From Pelomonas sp047654805 (GTDB lineage Bacteria; Pseudomonadota; Gammaproteobacteria; Burkholderiales; Burkholderiaceae_C), in NCBI RefSeq assembly GCF_047654805.1, contig NZ_JASGIV010000001.1, forward strand, positions 1,116,001 to 1,180,000: a DNA stretch of 64,000 nt, given 5' to 3'. Of the stretch, positions 32,538 to 43,364 are shown piece by piece. The translations under genes and the position numbers were made by a program. How positions within the stretch are numbered: position 1 is the first letter of the stretch; each line of letters begins with the position of its first letter. The notes beneath the pieces are model-generated. The model made no database searches. It was given only the letters and a program-made list of their open reading frames with translations, and was not told where the DNA came from.

Positions 32538-33716
32538 TTACTTCAGATCGTCCATCAGCAGCGACAGGATGCGCTTGGCGTTGTCGTTGCTGACGGGCTG
32601 GCCGCGGTCGTCCAGTACGCGGACCGTGCTCTTGTCGGCCTCGGACTTGACCGAGACGCGGTAGCGCACCGGCTCTGCGGACTTGGCGCCGAACAGGCGC
32701 TGGAAGAAGTTGGGCTCGTCCTGGCCGGCCTTCTCGGGATCGGCGTAGCGCAGGTAGAAGAGGCCGGCCGCACGGTCGCGGTCCTCGATGGTGAAGCCAT
32801 GGCGGTCCAGCGACAGGCCGACACGGCGCCAGGCGCGGTCGAAGCCGTCGTTGACGGTGAGGCTGTCCGGCACTTCAGACAGCGCGCGGCGCGCAGGCGC
32901 CTGGGCCTCGCCGCCGACCTTGCGCGGGTTGGGGGTCACCGCGGGCGCCGGCTGGCCTGCCTCGGCGACGACGGCCTTGGCCGCCTCTTCCTTGCCGCCG
33001 AGCTTGAGCATCAGGCGCGACAGCATCTCGCCTTCAAGGAAGGGGTCTGCCGGGCGGGTCTGCCAGGCGGTGGAGTCGCGGCCCTGCGTGGTGTAGACCT
33101 CCTGCATGCCACGATGGCTGATGAAGATGTCCGTGCCCGTGGGGCTGCGCTCGATGCGGGTGCGGTACATGTCGCGCTCGCCGGTCGAGTACAGGCCATC
33201 GAAGACCTTGCCGATGGTGGAGCGGATGAAGTCCTGAGGCAGCTTGGCGCGGTTCTCGGCCCAGTTGGTCTCCATGACCCCGATCTCGGGCTGCTCCTTG
33301 ATGACTTCCAGGCCACGCTCCTGCCAGAAACTGCGCAGCTGCGGCCACAGCTGTTCGGGCGTGGCCGAGGTGTGCAGCCAGCGGTCGGTGCCGCTGCGCT
33401 CCAGGCGCACGTCGCCGGCCGTGTTGGCCGCGACGCTGCCGGCCACCAGGGACTGCGCGTTGGTGGAGTTCGCCGGCTTTACCGCGGACAGCGCGGAAGC
33501 CGTGATGGAGCCACCCTGCACCTGGGCACGGTTGTCCTTGGCAAGCTGGGTCAGGTCCGGCGGGATGTCCAGACCCTGGGTCTGGCGCGAAGCGGCCTTG
33601 TAGTCGACCTTGTCCGTCGAGAACATGCTGTCGATGGCGCTGCAGCCGGCGAGCGACAGGACGAAGGCCGTGCAGGCCAGGCGGGTCGCCGTGGGGCGAA
33701 GCGAGGGAACAGACAT
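32538..33716 (-). CDS. bamC: Outer-membrane assembly lipoprotein BamC
   Basis: This 392-residue lipoprotein (NlpB/DapX family) has a lipobox LAGC with Cys25. An unstructured region includes LDIPPDLTQL, which in E. coli packs on BamD, and two helix-grip domains follow (QLWPQLRSFWQERGL and DGFDRAWRRVGLSLDRHGF). A Pro/Ala linker separates them near 270. It is part of the BAM machine that inserts beta-barrel proteins. Position downstream of dapA is conserved from E. coli to Burkholderiales. The ATG at 33716 gives the lipoprotein signal. Confidence 0.94.
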   Translation of the reverse strand: MSVPSLRPTATRLACTAFVLSLAGCSAIDSMFSTDKVDYKAASRQTQGLDIPPDLTQLAKDNRAQVQGGSITASALSAVKPANSTNAQSLVAGSVAANTAGDVRLERSGTDRWLHTSATPEQLWPQLRSFWQERGLEVIKEQPEIGVMETNWAENRAKLPQDFIRSTIGKVFDGLYSTGERDMYRTRIERSPTGTDIFISHRGMQEVYTTQGRDSTAWQTRPADPFLEGEMLSRLMLKLGGKEEAAKAVVAEAGQPAPAVTPNPRKVGGEAQAPARRALSEVPDSLTVNDGFDRAWRRVGLSLDRHGFTIEDRDRAAGLFYLRYADPEKAGQDEPNFFQRLFGAKSAEPVRYRVSVKSEADKSTVRVLDDRGQPVSNDNAKRILSLLMDDLK

Positions 33717-33772
33717 CACGCTGGAAATCTCCGGGGAACAAGGGCGCCGGCTGAAACCGGCGCAGCCGCGCA

Positions 33773-34654
33773 TTAGAGCAGACCTGCTTCGACCATGGCC
33801 TGACCGACGCTGTCCTGGCCGGCGGCCGTCAGCGGCGTGATGGGCAGGCGCAGCGAGGCGCCGCAGCGGCCCAGTCGCGACAAGGCCCATTTGGCCGGGC
33901 CAGGGCTGGGTTCGCAGAACAGCTGCTTGTGCAGGCCCAGCAGCTTGAGATGGACCTTGCGGGCCTCGATGGCATTGCCCGCCAGAGCCAGGCGGCAGAG
34001 CTCCGCCATCTGGCGCGGCGCGACGTTGGCCGTGACGCTCACGTTGCCATGGCCGCCGAGCAGCATCAGTGCGATTGCGGTGCCGTCGTCGCCGGAGTAG
34101 ATGCGGAAGCCTTCCGGCGCGTGCTTGATCAGATGGGCGGCGCGCTCGATGTTGCCGGAGGCCTCCTTGATGCCGAAGACGCCGGGCAGCGCGGCGCAGC
34201 GCAGGGCGGTCTCGGGCGCCATGTCCGCAACGGTGCGGCCGGGCACGTTGTAGAGCATCATGGGGATGTCCACGGCCTCGGCGATGGCCTTGAAGTGCTG
34301 GTAGATGCCTTCCTGCGAGGGCTTGTTGTAGTAGGGCACGACGGACAGCGTGCAATCGGCGCCGACTGCCTTGGCGTAGCGGCTCAGCTCGATGGCCTCG
34401 GCCGTGGAGTTGGCGCCGGTGCCGGCCAGGACGGGAATGCGGCCCTTGGCATGCTCGACGGCGACACGGATGATCTCGCGGTTCTCCTCCATGCTGACCG
34501 TGGGCGACTCGCCGGTGGTGCCGACGACGCCGACGCAGGCCGTGCCTTCCTCGACATGCCAGTCGATCAGGCGGCGCAGGGCCGGGTAGTCGATGCTGCC
34601 GTCCTCGTTCATGGGCGTAACGAGGGCGACGATGCTGCCGAGGATGGGCTTCAT
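33773..34654 (-). CDS. dapA: 4-hydroxy-tetrahydrodipicolinate synthase
   Basis: This 293-residue enzyme condenses pyruvate with aspartate semialdehyde in lysine and diaminopimelate synthesis. The TIM barrel shows VGTTGESPT (Thr46-Thr47), LYNVPGRT with Tyr135, and the Schiff-base Lys163 in GIKEASGN. The ATG at 34654 follows CCCACC and gives the usual GSIVALVTPM start. The upstream methyltransferase ends 29 bases before, and bamC starts 56 bases after. Confidence 0.97.
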   Translation of the reverse strand: MKPILGSIVALVTPMNEDGSIDYPALRRLIDWHVEEGTACVGVVGTTGESPTVSMEENREIIRVAVEHAKGRIPVLAGTGANSTAEAIELSRYAKAVGADCTLSVVPYYNKPSQEGIYQHFKAIAEAVDIPMMLYNVPGRTVADMAPETALRCAALPGVFGIKEASGNIERAAHLIKHAPEGFRIYSGDDGTAIALMLLGGHGNVSVTANVAPRQMAELCRLALAGNAIEARKVHLKLLGLHKQLFCEPSPGPAKWALSRLGRCGASLRLPITPLTAAGQDSVGQAMVEAGLL

Positions 34655-34683
34655 GGTGGGAATTCTGAGTGGATGGGGCGATT

Positions 34684-35190
34684 TTAGGCCGCCAGCGGAG
34701 GCCGGATCGCCGCAACGCGTTGCACGAAGCGCGGGTTGACGCCGTCTTCGAACAGGTCTTCGTAAGCCACGATGCGCCAATCCGTGCAGACACGCAGCAG
34801 CTCGCCCCGCTGAAGCAGGAAGTCGGGCCGTGACGGGCGGCCCACGGTCTGCTGGCCGTCCGCAAAAGTCTCCCAGATCAGCCAACCGCCGGGCTTGACG
34901 GCTGCCTTGACCGTGTCGAACAGCGGGCGCCAGAGGTAGTTGCAGACGACGACGAGGTCGAACTGCCGGCCGGCCAGTGGCCAGGGGGCGCTCTCGACGT
35001 CGGCATCGATGATCTCGGCGTGGCCGCGCAGCGGCGCCGTGGCGGCAGCGTCGCGGTCGACGCCCGTCGTGCGCCAGCCTGCGCCGGCCAGCCAGACAAG
35101 GTTGCGGCCCGAGCCGCAGGCCAGGTCCAGGGCGGTGCCGGGCGGGGACGGCGCAAAGCGCTGCAGCCAGGCTGAGGGTGCGCCCATCAT
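34684..35190 (-). CDS. Small class I SAM-dependent methyltransferase
   Basis: This 168-residue protein has SAM motif I ALDLACGSGRNLVWLAG, the acidic turn TGVDRD, and motif IV-like DLVVVCNYLWRPLF, with GGWLIWETFADGQ after it. It is short, with no accessory domain, like TehB-type enzymes. The ATG at 35190 overlaps the stop of the 41-residue peptide gene (ATGATG), which fixes the start better than a GTG nine bases upstream. Substrate unknown. Confidence 0.88.
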   Translation of the reverse strand: MMGAPSAWLQRFAPSPPGTALDLACGSGRNLVWLAGAGWRTTGVDRDAAATAPLRGHAEIIDADVESAPWPLAGRQFDLVVVCNYLWRPLFDTVKAAVKPGGWLIWETFADGQQTVGRPSRPDFLLQRGELLRVCTDWRIVAYEDLFEDGVNPRFVQRVAAIRPPLAA

Positions 35191-35312
35191 CCGAAGCACG
35201 CCCAGATCTGCTCGCCGAGCTGGATCATGACCGCCGGATGCCGGTAGGCCAGCATGGTCGCCGCCAGGACGGCGACGGCCAGCACGGGCAGGATCCAGCG
35301 GCGCGGTTTCAT
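35187..35312 (-). CDS. 41-residue single-span membrane peptide
   Basis: A tiny gene is squeezed between the MFS transporter and the methyltransferase. The peptide begins MKPRRWILPVLAVAVLAATM, a basic head then one hydrophobic helix, and ends GEQIWACFG. Its ATG overlaps the transporter stop and its stop overlaps the methyltransferase start, both as ATGA, which argues for real translation. It could assist the transporter or act as a small assembly factor; neither is shown. Confidence 0.6.
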   Translation of the reverse strand: MKPRRWILPVLAVAVLAATMLAYRHPAVMIQLGEQIWACFG

Positions 35313-36532
35313 GCCGGCCGGGCCTGCGGGGAGCGCAGGATGGGGGTCTCGCGCACCGGCAGGTTGGCCAGCATGGCCATGACGCCCAGCGCGACGGCCA
35401 GCCACCAGACCACGTCGTAGCTGCCCGTCGCGTCGTAGAGCTTGCCGCCCAGCCAGACGCCGAGGAAGCTGCCGATCTGGTGACTCAGGAACACGAAGCC
35501 GCCCAGCATCGAGAGATGCTGTGCGCCGAAGATCTGCACGACGACGGCATTTGTCGGCGGCACGGTGGACAGCCACAGGAAGCCGATGACGGCAGCGAAG
35601 ACATAGACGCTCAGCGGCGTCAGCGGCACCGAGATGAAGATGACGATGGCCACCGCGCGCAGTCCGTAGATGGCCGACAGCAGGTAGCGCTTGGGAAAGC
35701 GCTGGCCCAGCATGCCGGCGGCATAGGTGCCGAAGATGTTGAACAGGCCGATCAGCATCAGCGCGCCGGTCGACACGCCGATTCCCAGTCCGTGATCCTT
35801 CAGGTAGCTCGGCAGGTGCACGCCAATGAAGACCACCTGGAAGCCGCAGACGAAATACCCCAGCATCAGCAACTGGAAGCTGCGGTAGCCGAAGGCCTCG
35901 CGCAGCGCCTGGCCGATGCTCTGCTGCCCGGCAGCCGCACTCACCATCCGGCGCTCGCGGATGCCCAGTGCCAGGGGCACGATGAGCAGGGCCGTGCCTG
36001 CCAGCAGGTACAGCGCCCCCTGCCAGCCGAGGTGGCTGATCAGCCAGGTCTCGACGGGGATCATGACGAACTGGCCAAAGGAGCCGGCGGCCGCGGCGAC
36101 GCCGAAGGCCCAGGAGCGCTTTTCAGGCGACACGGTGCGGCCCAGCACGCCGTAGATGACGGCGTAGGTCGAGCCCGACTGGGCGATGCCGATCAGCACG
36201 CCGGCGCTGAGCGTGAAGCTCAGAGGGGAGGCCGACACGGCCATCAGCAGCAGGCCCAGCGCATGCATGAGGCCGCCGGCCACCAGCACTTTCCAGGCGC
36301 CGAAGCGGTCCGCCAGCATGCCGGCGATGGGTCCGGCCGCGCCCCAGGCCAGGTTCTGCACGGCCATGGCGAAGGAGAAGGTCTCACGCGTCCAGCCGCG
36401 CTCCGTGATGATGGGCTGCAGCCAGAAGCCGAAGCCATGGCGTATGCCCATCGACATCGTGACGATGAGGGCGCCGCAAAGCAGCACCTGCTGGACGGAC
36501 AGTCCCGTGGACGTGGGGCGGGGTGAATTCAT
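35309..36532 (-). CDS. MFS transporter, monocarboxylate/oxalate-formate-like
   Basis: This 407-residue, 12-helix transporter shows the MFS loop GMLADRFGAWKVLVAGG between helices 2 and 3 and an opening like oxalate/formate and monocarboxylate porters (SMGIRHGFGFWLQPII). It also has GVLGRTVSPEKRSWAFGVAA in helix 4-5. ATG 36532 is preferred over a GTG nine bases earlier. It starts 14 bases after the amidohydrolase stop and overlaps the 41-residue peptide gene. Confidence 0.9.
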   Translation of the reverse strand: MNSPRPTSTGLSVQQVLLCGALIVTMSMGIRHGFGFWLQPIITERGWTRETFSFAMAVQNLAWGAAGPIAGMLADRFGAWKVLVAGGLMHALGLLLMAVSASPLSFTLSAGVLIGIAQSGSTYAVIYGVLGRTVSPEKRSWAFGVAAAAGSFGQFVMIPVETWLISHLGWQGALYLLAGTALLIVPLALGIRERRMVSAAAGQQSIGQALREAFGYRSFQLLMLGYFVCGFQVVFIGVHLPSYLKDHGLGIGVSTGALMLIGLFNIFGTYAAGMLGQRFPKRYLLSAIYGLRAVAIVIFISVPLTPLSVYVFAAVIGFLWLSTVPPTNAVVVQIFGAQHLSMLGGFVFLSHQIGSFLGVWLGGKLYDATGSYDVVWWLAVALGVMAMLANLPVRETPILRSPQARPA

Positions 36533-36546
36533 CGCGGGCACTTTAA

Positions 36547-37941
36547 TCAGCGCCGCTGAGTCTTGCTTGCCGTCTTGCCTTGGGCCTTGGAGGGGGCTGG
36601 TTTCTTGGCAGGCTTCTTGGTCACCTTCTTGGCAGGCTTCTTGGGCACGTCGGCGGTGGAGGCGCTGGCTTGGGAGCTGGACGCGGCGACGTCGGCGAGC
36701 CGGGTCAACAGCCGGCCCTGCTTGACGCGCAGCAGCGGCATGTCGATCTGGGCCAGGTCGGCCAGCGGGTCGCCGCCCAGCAGCAGGAAGCTGGCTTCAC
36801 AGCCGGCCTCGAAGCAGCCGAGCCGTCGGCCGGGGAACAGCGCGCGCGGGGTGTCCTGCGTGGCCAGGCGCAGCAGCGTCGCACGGTCCAGCCCCAGTTC
36901 GTCGAGCGCATGCAGCTCGGCTCGCGCGGTGCCGATGAAGACGTCCGAACCGATCAGCAGCTTCGCGCCAGCCGCTTGCAGCCGTGCCAGGTTGGCGCGC
37001 TGGACCTCGCGCATCGCAGCCAGCGGCGCGGGGTCGAGCTTGAAGAGTGCGGTGGCGGCGGTCGTCGTGATGATGGCCGTGTGCTGGCGCGCCGCCAGTG
37101 CCGCCGCGGCATCGCTGATGGCGAAACGCTCGGGGGGCTCGTCCGCCGTGTTGGCGTAGCCTGGCAGGTGGGCGATGGTGTCGACGCCGGCTGCCAGGGC
37201 CGCGTCGAAATCGGCCGCCGTCTCGACGTGGGCGACGACGTGCAGCCCGTCCGCATGAGCCAGGCGGGTCAGTTCGGCGGCTGTGTCCGGCTGCAGTCCG
37301 AGGTGGCCGAACATGGCCGGCTGCTGGCGCAGTTCGGGCCGCTCGCTGTGAGCGAGGACGATGCGCAGCCAGGCGCCGCCGCGCGCCTTGATGGCGGGCC
37401 ACTGGGCGCGGGCCTGCTCGGGACTGTCGATGAGCACGATCTGGTTCTGCGCCGCCGCGGCTTCGGCGCTGGCCTGCGGCAGCACGGCAGCCAGCGGGTA
37501 GCCGTCGGGCGAGGTGATGCAGGCGGTGACGAAGCTGACCTCGGGAGCGGCCGGCGCGGCGGCCAGCGGGCGCACCTCGGCGACGCTGGCGGGGTCGCCG
37601 CACAGCATGGCGGCGTAGAGCACGCCGTCGTCGATGTATTGGTCGGCGTACTGGCCCCAGCCCCAGGCCGTCTGGAGGTTGTGGTTGTGGGCCTCGGCCA
37701 GAGGGCTGATGAGCACCTGCTGGCCGCGCAGGTCCATCTTGCGGTTGACCTGGGCAGGCTTTTTGGCGACGAAGATGCCGTTCTCGACGTAGAGGTTGCC
37801 GCGGCGCAGCTGCTGGCCGTCGAACCAGCGGGCGTTTTTCAGTTCCCAGGACAGCGGAGCGCTGGCCTGGTAGGGCTGGGCAAGGCCGGCGGCGGAAGTC
37901 AGCAGGGCGGCCAGTGCAACGAGAAAACGGGACAGGGGCAT
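36547..37941 (-). CDS. Exported amidohydrolase-fold protein with Lys-rich C-terminal tail
   Basis: This 464-residue protein has a signal peptide (MPLSRFLVALAALLTSAAGLA) and the amidohydrolase order: a small beta domain, then EAHNHN, which carries the His-x-His metal pair, then HVVAHVETAADFDAAL, IAHLPGY and LLIGSDVF for further metal ligands. The last 35 or so residues are a Lys/Ala/Pro/Thr tail (KKPAKKVTKKPAKKPAPSK) resembling histone H1-type tails, which is odd for an exported enzyme. Substrate unknown. A MFS transporter follows at 14 bases and may import its product. Confidence 0.85.
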   Translation of the reverse strand: MPLSRFLVALAALLTSAAGLAQPYQASAPLSWELKNARWFDGQQLRRGNLYVENGIFVAKKPAQVNRKMDLRGQQVLISPLAEAHNHNLQTAWGWGQYADQYIDDGVLYAAMLCGDPASVAEVRPLAAAPAAPEVSFVTACITSPDGYPLAAVLPQASAEAAAAQNQIVLIDSPEQARAQWPAIKARGGAWLRIVLAHSERPELRQQPAMFGHLGLQPDTAAELTRLAHADGLHVVAHVETAADFDAALAAGVDTIAHLPGYANTADEPPERFAISDAAAALAARQHTAIITTTAATALFKLDPAPLAAMREVQRANLARLQAAGAKLLIGSDVFIGTARAELHALDELGLDRATLLRLATQDTPRALFPGRRLGCFEAGCEASFLLLGGDPLADLAQIDMPLLRVKQGRLLTRLADVAASSSQASASTADVPKKPAKKVTKKPAKKPAPSKAQGKTASKTQRR

Positions 37942-37955
37942 GGGCAGGAAATGTC

Positions 37956-37972
37956 TCCGCCACGGTGGCGGA
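37956..37972 (-). terminator. Hairpin before amidohydrolase gene
   Basis: TCCGCCA and TGGCGGA pair around CGG. It lies 15 bases before the amidohydrolase ATG on the minus strand. It could end the upstream hypothetical transcript or act as a leader structure. Confidence 0.4.
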
Positions 37973-38057
37973 CGGCAGGGCGGGCATCCTAGCCAATGCC
38001 ACGGCCACGCCCCGGAAGGCGCTTGTCAGACTTTGTGTCCCGCTCCGGCGCGCAAGC

Positions 38058-39026
38058 TCACTGCACCTGGAAGCGCCAGCGCACGGTCATGGCGCCGCCC
38101 TGCTCGTTGGGGCCCGTGAACTTGAAGGTCTGCACGCCGCTCTGGTTGCGCCAGCCGCCTGACAGCGGCACGGTGAAGGTGGGCACCTGAACCTGGCCCT
38201 CGACCGGCTTGAACGCCAGTTGGCGCTGCTGAGGCCCCTTGGGCGTCGGTGTCGAGTGGGTGCCCTCGGGCTCGTCGGTGGTGATGGTCTCGGTGTAGCC
38301 CAGCACCTCGTGCGCCGTGGGCAGCATCAGCGTCAGGGTGGCCTTGCCGGCGTCGACCTCGACGAGGGCCGCACTGCCCTTGGTGTTCGCCAGCGCCCCG
38401 GCACCGCGGCGGACCTCGTCGCGGGTGCAGCGCTGCTTGGGCAGCGGGATGCAGATCGGGTCGGCATGGACGATGTGCAGCTTCTCCTCAATCCTGTAGT
38501 TGCCGGCCTGGCTCTGGCCTTGCCAGGCCTGGTAGCGGTTGGCGCCGGGCGCCAGCACGGCGGCCGTCTCCTTGCCGGCCTTGAGGGTGGCATCGAGCTG
38601 GGGTGTGCCAGACAGGCTCTGGCCCAGGCGCATGGCCTCGCGCTCCATGCATTTCTCGTCGTCGCCGCACTTCTGCATGATGGCTTGGGCGCTGGCCATC
38701 ATCGGGGCGGACTGCTCGGCGAACTTGTTCATCTGGGCGGTCTGCTGCTGCAGGCGCGCCTGCTGGCCGGCGTCCATCGGTTGCAGCGACGCCATCGGAG
38801 CCGCAGCGCCAGCCGTCAGCTGGGCGTCCACGCGCAGCGTGCGCAGCACCTTCCACTCTCGCAGGTCGTACTTGTCGGATTTCTTGCCGGCAGCCTCGTA
38901 GCTGTAGTCCACGCTCAGCGTGGCGCGGGCGCCCTTGGCGGCGAAGTCGGCGGCGTGGCTGTCTGCCGGCGCGGTGGCCAGCGCAACCAGGGTCAGGGTG
39001 GCCAGGTGGAGCGTGGGTGTGGGCAT
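38058..39026 (-). CDS. Secreted hypothetical protein
   Basis: This 322-residue protein has a signal peptide (MPTPTLHLATLTLVALATAP, then ADSHA cleavage) and no family I recognise. A Gln/Ala/Met-rich helical stretch lies around residues 80-125 with a CGDDEKCMERE cysteine pair; a second pair is in DPICIPLPKQRC. The C-terminal third (LTLMLPTAHEVLGYTETITT to GGAMTVRWRFQVQ) looks like beta sandwich. It is transcribed divergently from parE. Likely periplasmic. Confidence 0.75.
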   Translation of the reverse strand: MPTPTLHLATLTLVALATAPADSHAADFAAKGARATLSVDYSYEAAGKKSDKYDLREWKVLRTLRVDAQLTAGAAAPMASLQPMDAGQQARLQQQTAQMNKFAEQSAPMMASAQAIMQKCGDDEKCMEREAMRLGQSLSGTPQLDATLKAGKETAAVLAPGANRYQAWQGQSQAGNYRIEEKLHIVHADPICIPLPKQRCTRDEVRRGAGALANTKGSAALVEVDAGKATLTLMLPTAHEVLGYTETITTDEPEGTHSTPTPKGPQQRQLAFKPVEGQVQVPTFTVPLSGGWRNQSGVQTFKFTGPNEQGGAMTVRWRFQVQ

Positions 39027-39164
39027 GGTGGGGCTCGGCGGTCTGAAGCCTAAAGCGCCGGATTGGAGGGGCCGTCCCACCAGGGGTCCATCCCGCGACT
39101 GCGCGAGCAGGCGATGTCCGGTTTCGCGGATGGAGGGCGTTCGGGTCGTTGCGGACCCCCTGCA

Positions 39165-39170
39165 TAGAAT
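39165..39170 (+). promoter_or_regulatory. Candidate -10 box of the parE operon
   Basis: TAGAAT ends ten bases before the parE ATG, so the transcript would have almost no leader. No matching -35 box is clear. Confidence 0.35.
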
Positions 39171-39179
39171 CCCGCCCCT

Positions 39180-41161
<1,982 letters not shown>

Positions 41162-41162
<1 letters not shown>

Positions 41163-42193
41163 TGAAGACGGTCTACAACGCCGGTCACGCGGTCCATGCG
41201 GCGACGCATGAGTTCTTCCGCGGACGTCTCGTGCCGGCGTTCGAGGTTCCGGCGCGTGCCGACTACATCCTTCAGGCCGTGCAGAGCTGTGGCCTGGGGG
41301 AGGTGCTGGCGCCCGTGGACCACGGCAGGGCACCGCTGGAGCGGGTGCATGCGGCCCGCTATCTGCGCTTCATCGAGGGGGCCCATGCCGAATGGCTGGT
41401 CCTGGGCGGCGAAGGCGACGCTTTCCCGGCCGTGTGGCCCGTGCGCTCGCTGCGCAGCGATGTCGAGCCGGCGAGCTTTGCGGCTCGCATGGGCCTGTAC
41501 TCCATGGACAGCGGCACGCCGCTGACTGCTGGCAGCTGGGCCGCGGCCTATGCCGGTGCCCAGGCCTCGCTGACGGGGCTGGATGGTGTGCTGGCCGGGC
41601 AGCGTTCGGTCTATGTGCTGACGCGCCCGCCGGGCCATCATGCCGGCGCGGACTTCTTCGGCGGCTACTGCTTCGTCAACAACGCGGCCGTGGCCGCGCA
41701 GGCTGCGCGCGACGCCGGACTGGCTCGCGTCGCCATCCTGGACGTGGACTATCACCACGGCAACGGCACCCAGGCCATCTTCTACGACCGCGCGGATGTC
41801 TTCTATGCCAGCGTGCACGGCGACCCGCAGACGGAGTTTCCGTTCTTTCTGGGGCATGCCGACGAGACGGGGGCGGGCGATGGCGCTGGCTTCAACGCCA
41901 ACTTTCCGCTTCCGGTGGGCGTGGCCAACGACGACTGGTTTGCAGCGCTGGAACAGGCACTTGCGCAGCTGGAGGCCTACCGGCCCGAACTGCTCATCGT
42001 GTCGCTGGGCGTGGACACCTATGGCGGCGATCCGATCTCGCACTTCAAGCTGGACGAGCCGGAATTTCGCCGCTTGGGCCGGCGCCTGGCTGCCTTTGGG
42101 GCGCCCACGCTGTTCATCCAGGAAGGCGGCTACGCGACCGAGGCCATTGGCCGCAATGTCGTTGCCGTGCTGACGGGGTTCGAGGGCGCATGA
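41162..42193 (+). CDS. Histone-deacetylase-family / acetylpolyamine amidohydrolase-like protein
   Basis: This 343-residue zinc hydrolase has the deacetylase core: TRPPGHHAGADFFGGYCFVN with two His, ILDVDYHHGNGTQAIFY with metal Asp and His, and LIVSLGVDTYGGDP for the last metal Asp. The N-terminus (MKTVYNAGHAVHAATHEFFR) and the SFAARMGLYSMDSGTPLTAG segment match bacterial acetylpolyamine amidohydrolases (AphA). It shares a base with the parE stop and overlaps a GNAT gene, so acetyl removal and addition genes sit side by side within the topoisomerase IV operon. Confidence 0.93.
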
Positions 42194-42714
42194 GCCTGAG
42201 ACTGCGCCCGACCATGCTGTCCGACCTCGACTGGGTGGTCTCTGTCGAGCGCGACGGCGCCAACCTGCCCTTCATCACTCCCTGGGAGCGGCCGCAGCAC
42301 GAGGGCGCCATCCGTTTTCCCGACTCGCGCCATTTCATTGTGGAGGAAGGCGACCAGCTGGAGCGCATCGGCTATGTGATCCTGCAAGGCTGCCGCAATC
42401 CCAACGGTTCGGTCGAGCTCAAGCGGCTGGTGCTGCAGCCCAAGGGGCGCGGGCTTGGCCGTGCAGCGGTGCGCCAGCTCAAGGCTATGGCCTTCATGCA
42501 GCTCAAGGCGCATCGCTTCTGGCTGGACGTGAAGGCGCTCAACGCGCGGGCGCTGGAGCTGTACCGCAGCGAGGGCTTCGTCGAGGAAGGGCGGCTGCGC
42601 GAAAGCGTGCGCGTGACCCTGGATGGTGCTGACGGTTACGACTCGTTGGTCGTCATGTCGCTGCTGGACCGCGAGTACCGCGCGCGCGTTGCGCTGGGGC
42701 TGGAGGCAGCATGA
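42190..42714 (+). CDS. GNAT-family N-acetyltransferase
   Basis: This 174-residue protein has the acetyl-CoA loop LVLQPKGRGLGRAAVRQLKA and the following ALNARALELYRSEGFVEEGR, both typical of GNAT. An N-terminal RLRPTMLSDLDWVVSVERD matches RimJ/RimL-like members. Acceptor could be a protein, amine or polyamine; the flanking polyamine deacetylase-like gene makes an amine acceptor attractive, not proven. The start overlaps by ATGA, as does the end. Confidence 0.92.
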   Translation: MSLRLRPTMLSDLDWVVSVERDGANLPFITPWERPQHEGAIRFPDSRHFIVEEGDQLERIGYVILQGCRNPNGSVELKRLVLQPKGRGLGRAAVRQLKAMAFMQLKAHRFWLDVKALNARALELYRSEGFVEEGRLRESVRVTLDGADGYDSLVVMSLLDREYRARVALGLEAA

Positions 42715-43364
42715 GGTTGACCGCGGGCCTGCTGCTGGCGCTGGCGCTGCCGGCCCACGCCGACCTCTGGGGCTATGTCGACGCGACCGGCGTTGCCCAC
42801 TTCGCGCCGCGCCAGCTCGATGGGCGATACACCCCCGTGCTGGGCAGCGCCGGCCCGTTGCGCGTGCCGGGCAAGACCGACGCCGGCGCCCACATGCTGA
42901 CCTGGCTGGACATCGCCCCCGAGGTCAAGGCTGTTCAGCCCTGGGTGCGCGAGGCAGCCGCCCAGCATGGCGTGGACGCCGAGCTCCTGAAGGCCATCAT
43001 CGCGGTGGAGTCTGGCTACCAGCGCGGTGCGGTGTCGCCGCGCGGCGCGCTGGGCCTGATGCAGATCACCCCTGAAACGGCCACGCGTTACGCGACGCCG
43101 GCCGACGCTGCGCGGCTCATCGAGCCGCGCATCAACATCCACACCGGCGCGCGCATGCTGGCTGACCTGCTGCGCCGTTTCGGCCGCATCGACGCGGCGC
43201 TGGCGGCCTGGAATGCCGGCGAGGGTGCCGTGCGCCGCGCCGGCAACCGAATACCTGACATCGAAGAAACCCAGGCCCATGTGCATCTCGTCCTCGAGCT
43301 GTACTGGGCCCTGCTGCAGCAGAGCCAGCCGGCCCGCGCTCAGCGTTTGACCCTGCACCCATGA
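42711..43364 (+). CDS. Lytic transglycosylase, SLT domain
   Basis: This 217-residue protein has a signal peptide (MRLTAGLLLALALPAHA) and then a short DUF4124-like part (DLWGYVDATGVAHFAPRQLD). The catalytic Glu is in IIAVESGYQRGAVSPRGALG, followed by LMQITPETA and AWNAGEGAVRRAG, the standard SLT motifs. It cleaves peptidoglycan in the periplasm. It overlaps the GNAT and parC genes by four bases each, so expression is tied to topoisomerase IV. Confidence 0.94.
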   Translation: MRLTAGLLLALALPAHADLWGYVDATGVAHFAPRQLDGRYTPVLGSAGPLRVPGKTDAGAHMLTWLDIAPEVKAVQPWVREAAAQHGVDAELLKAIIAVESGYQRGAVSPRGALGLMQITPETATRYATPADAARLIEPRINIHTGARMLADLLRRFGRIDAALAAWNAGEGAVRRAGNRIPDIEETQAHVHLVLELYWALLQQSQPARAQRLTLHP

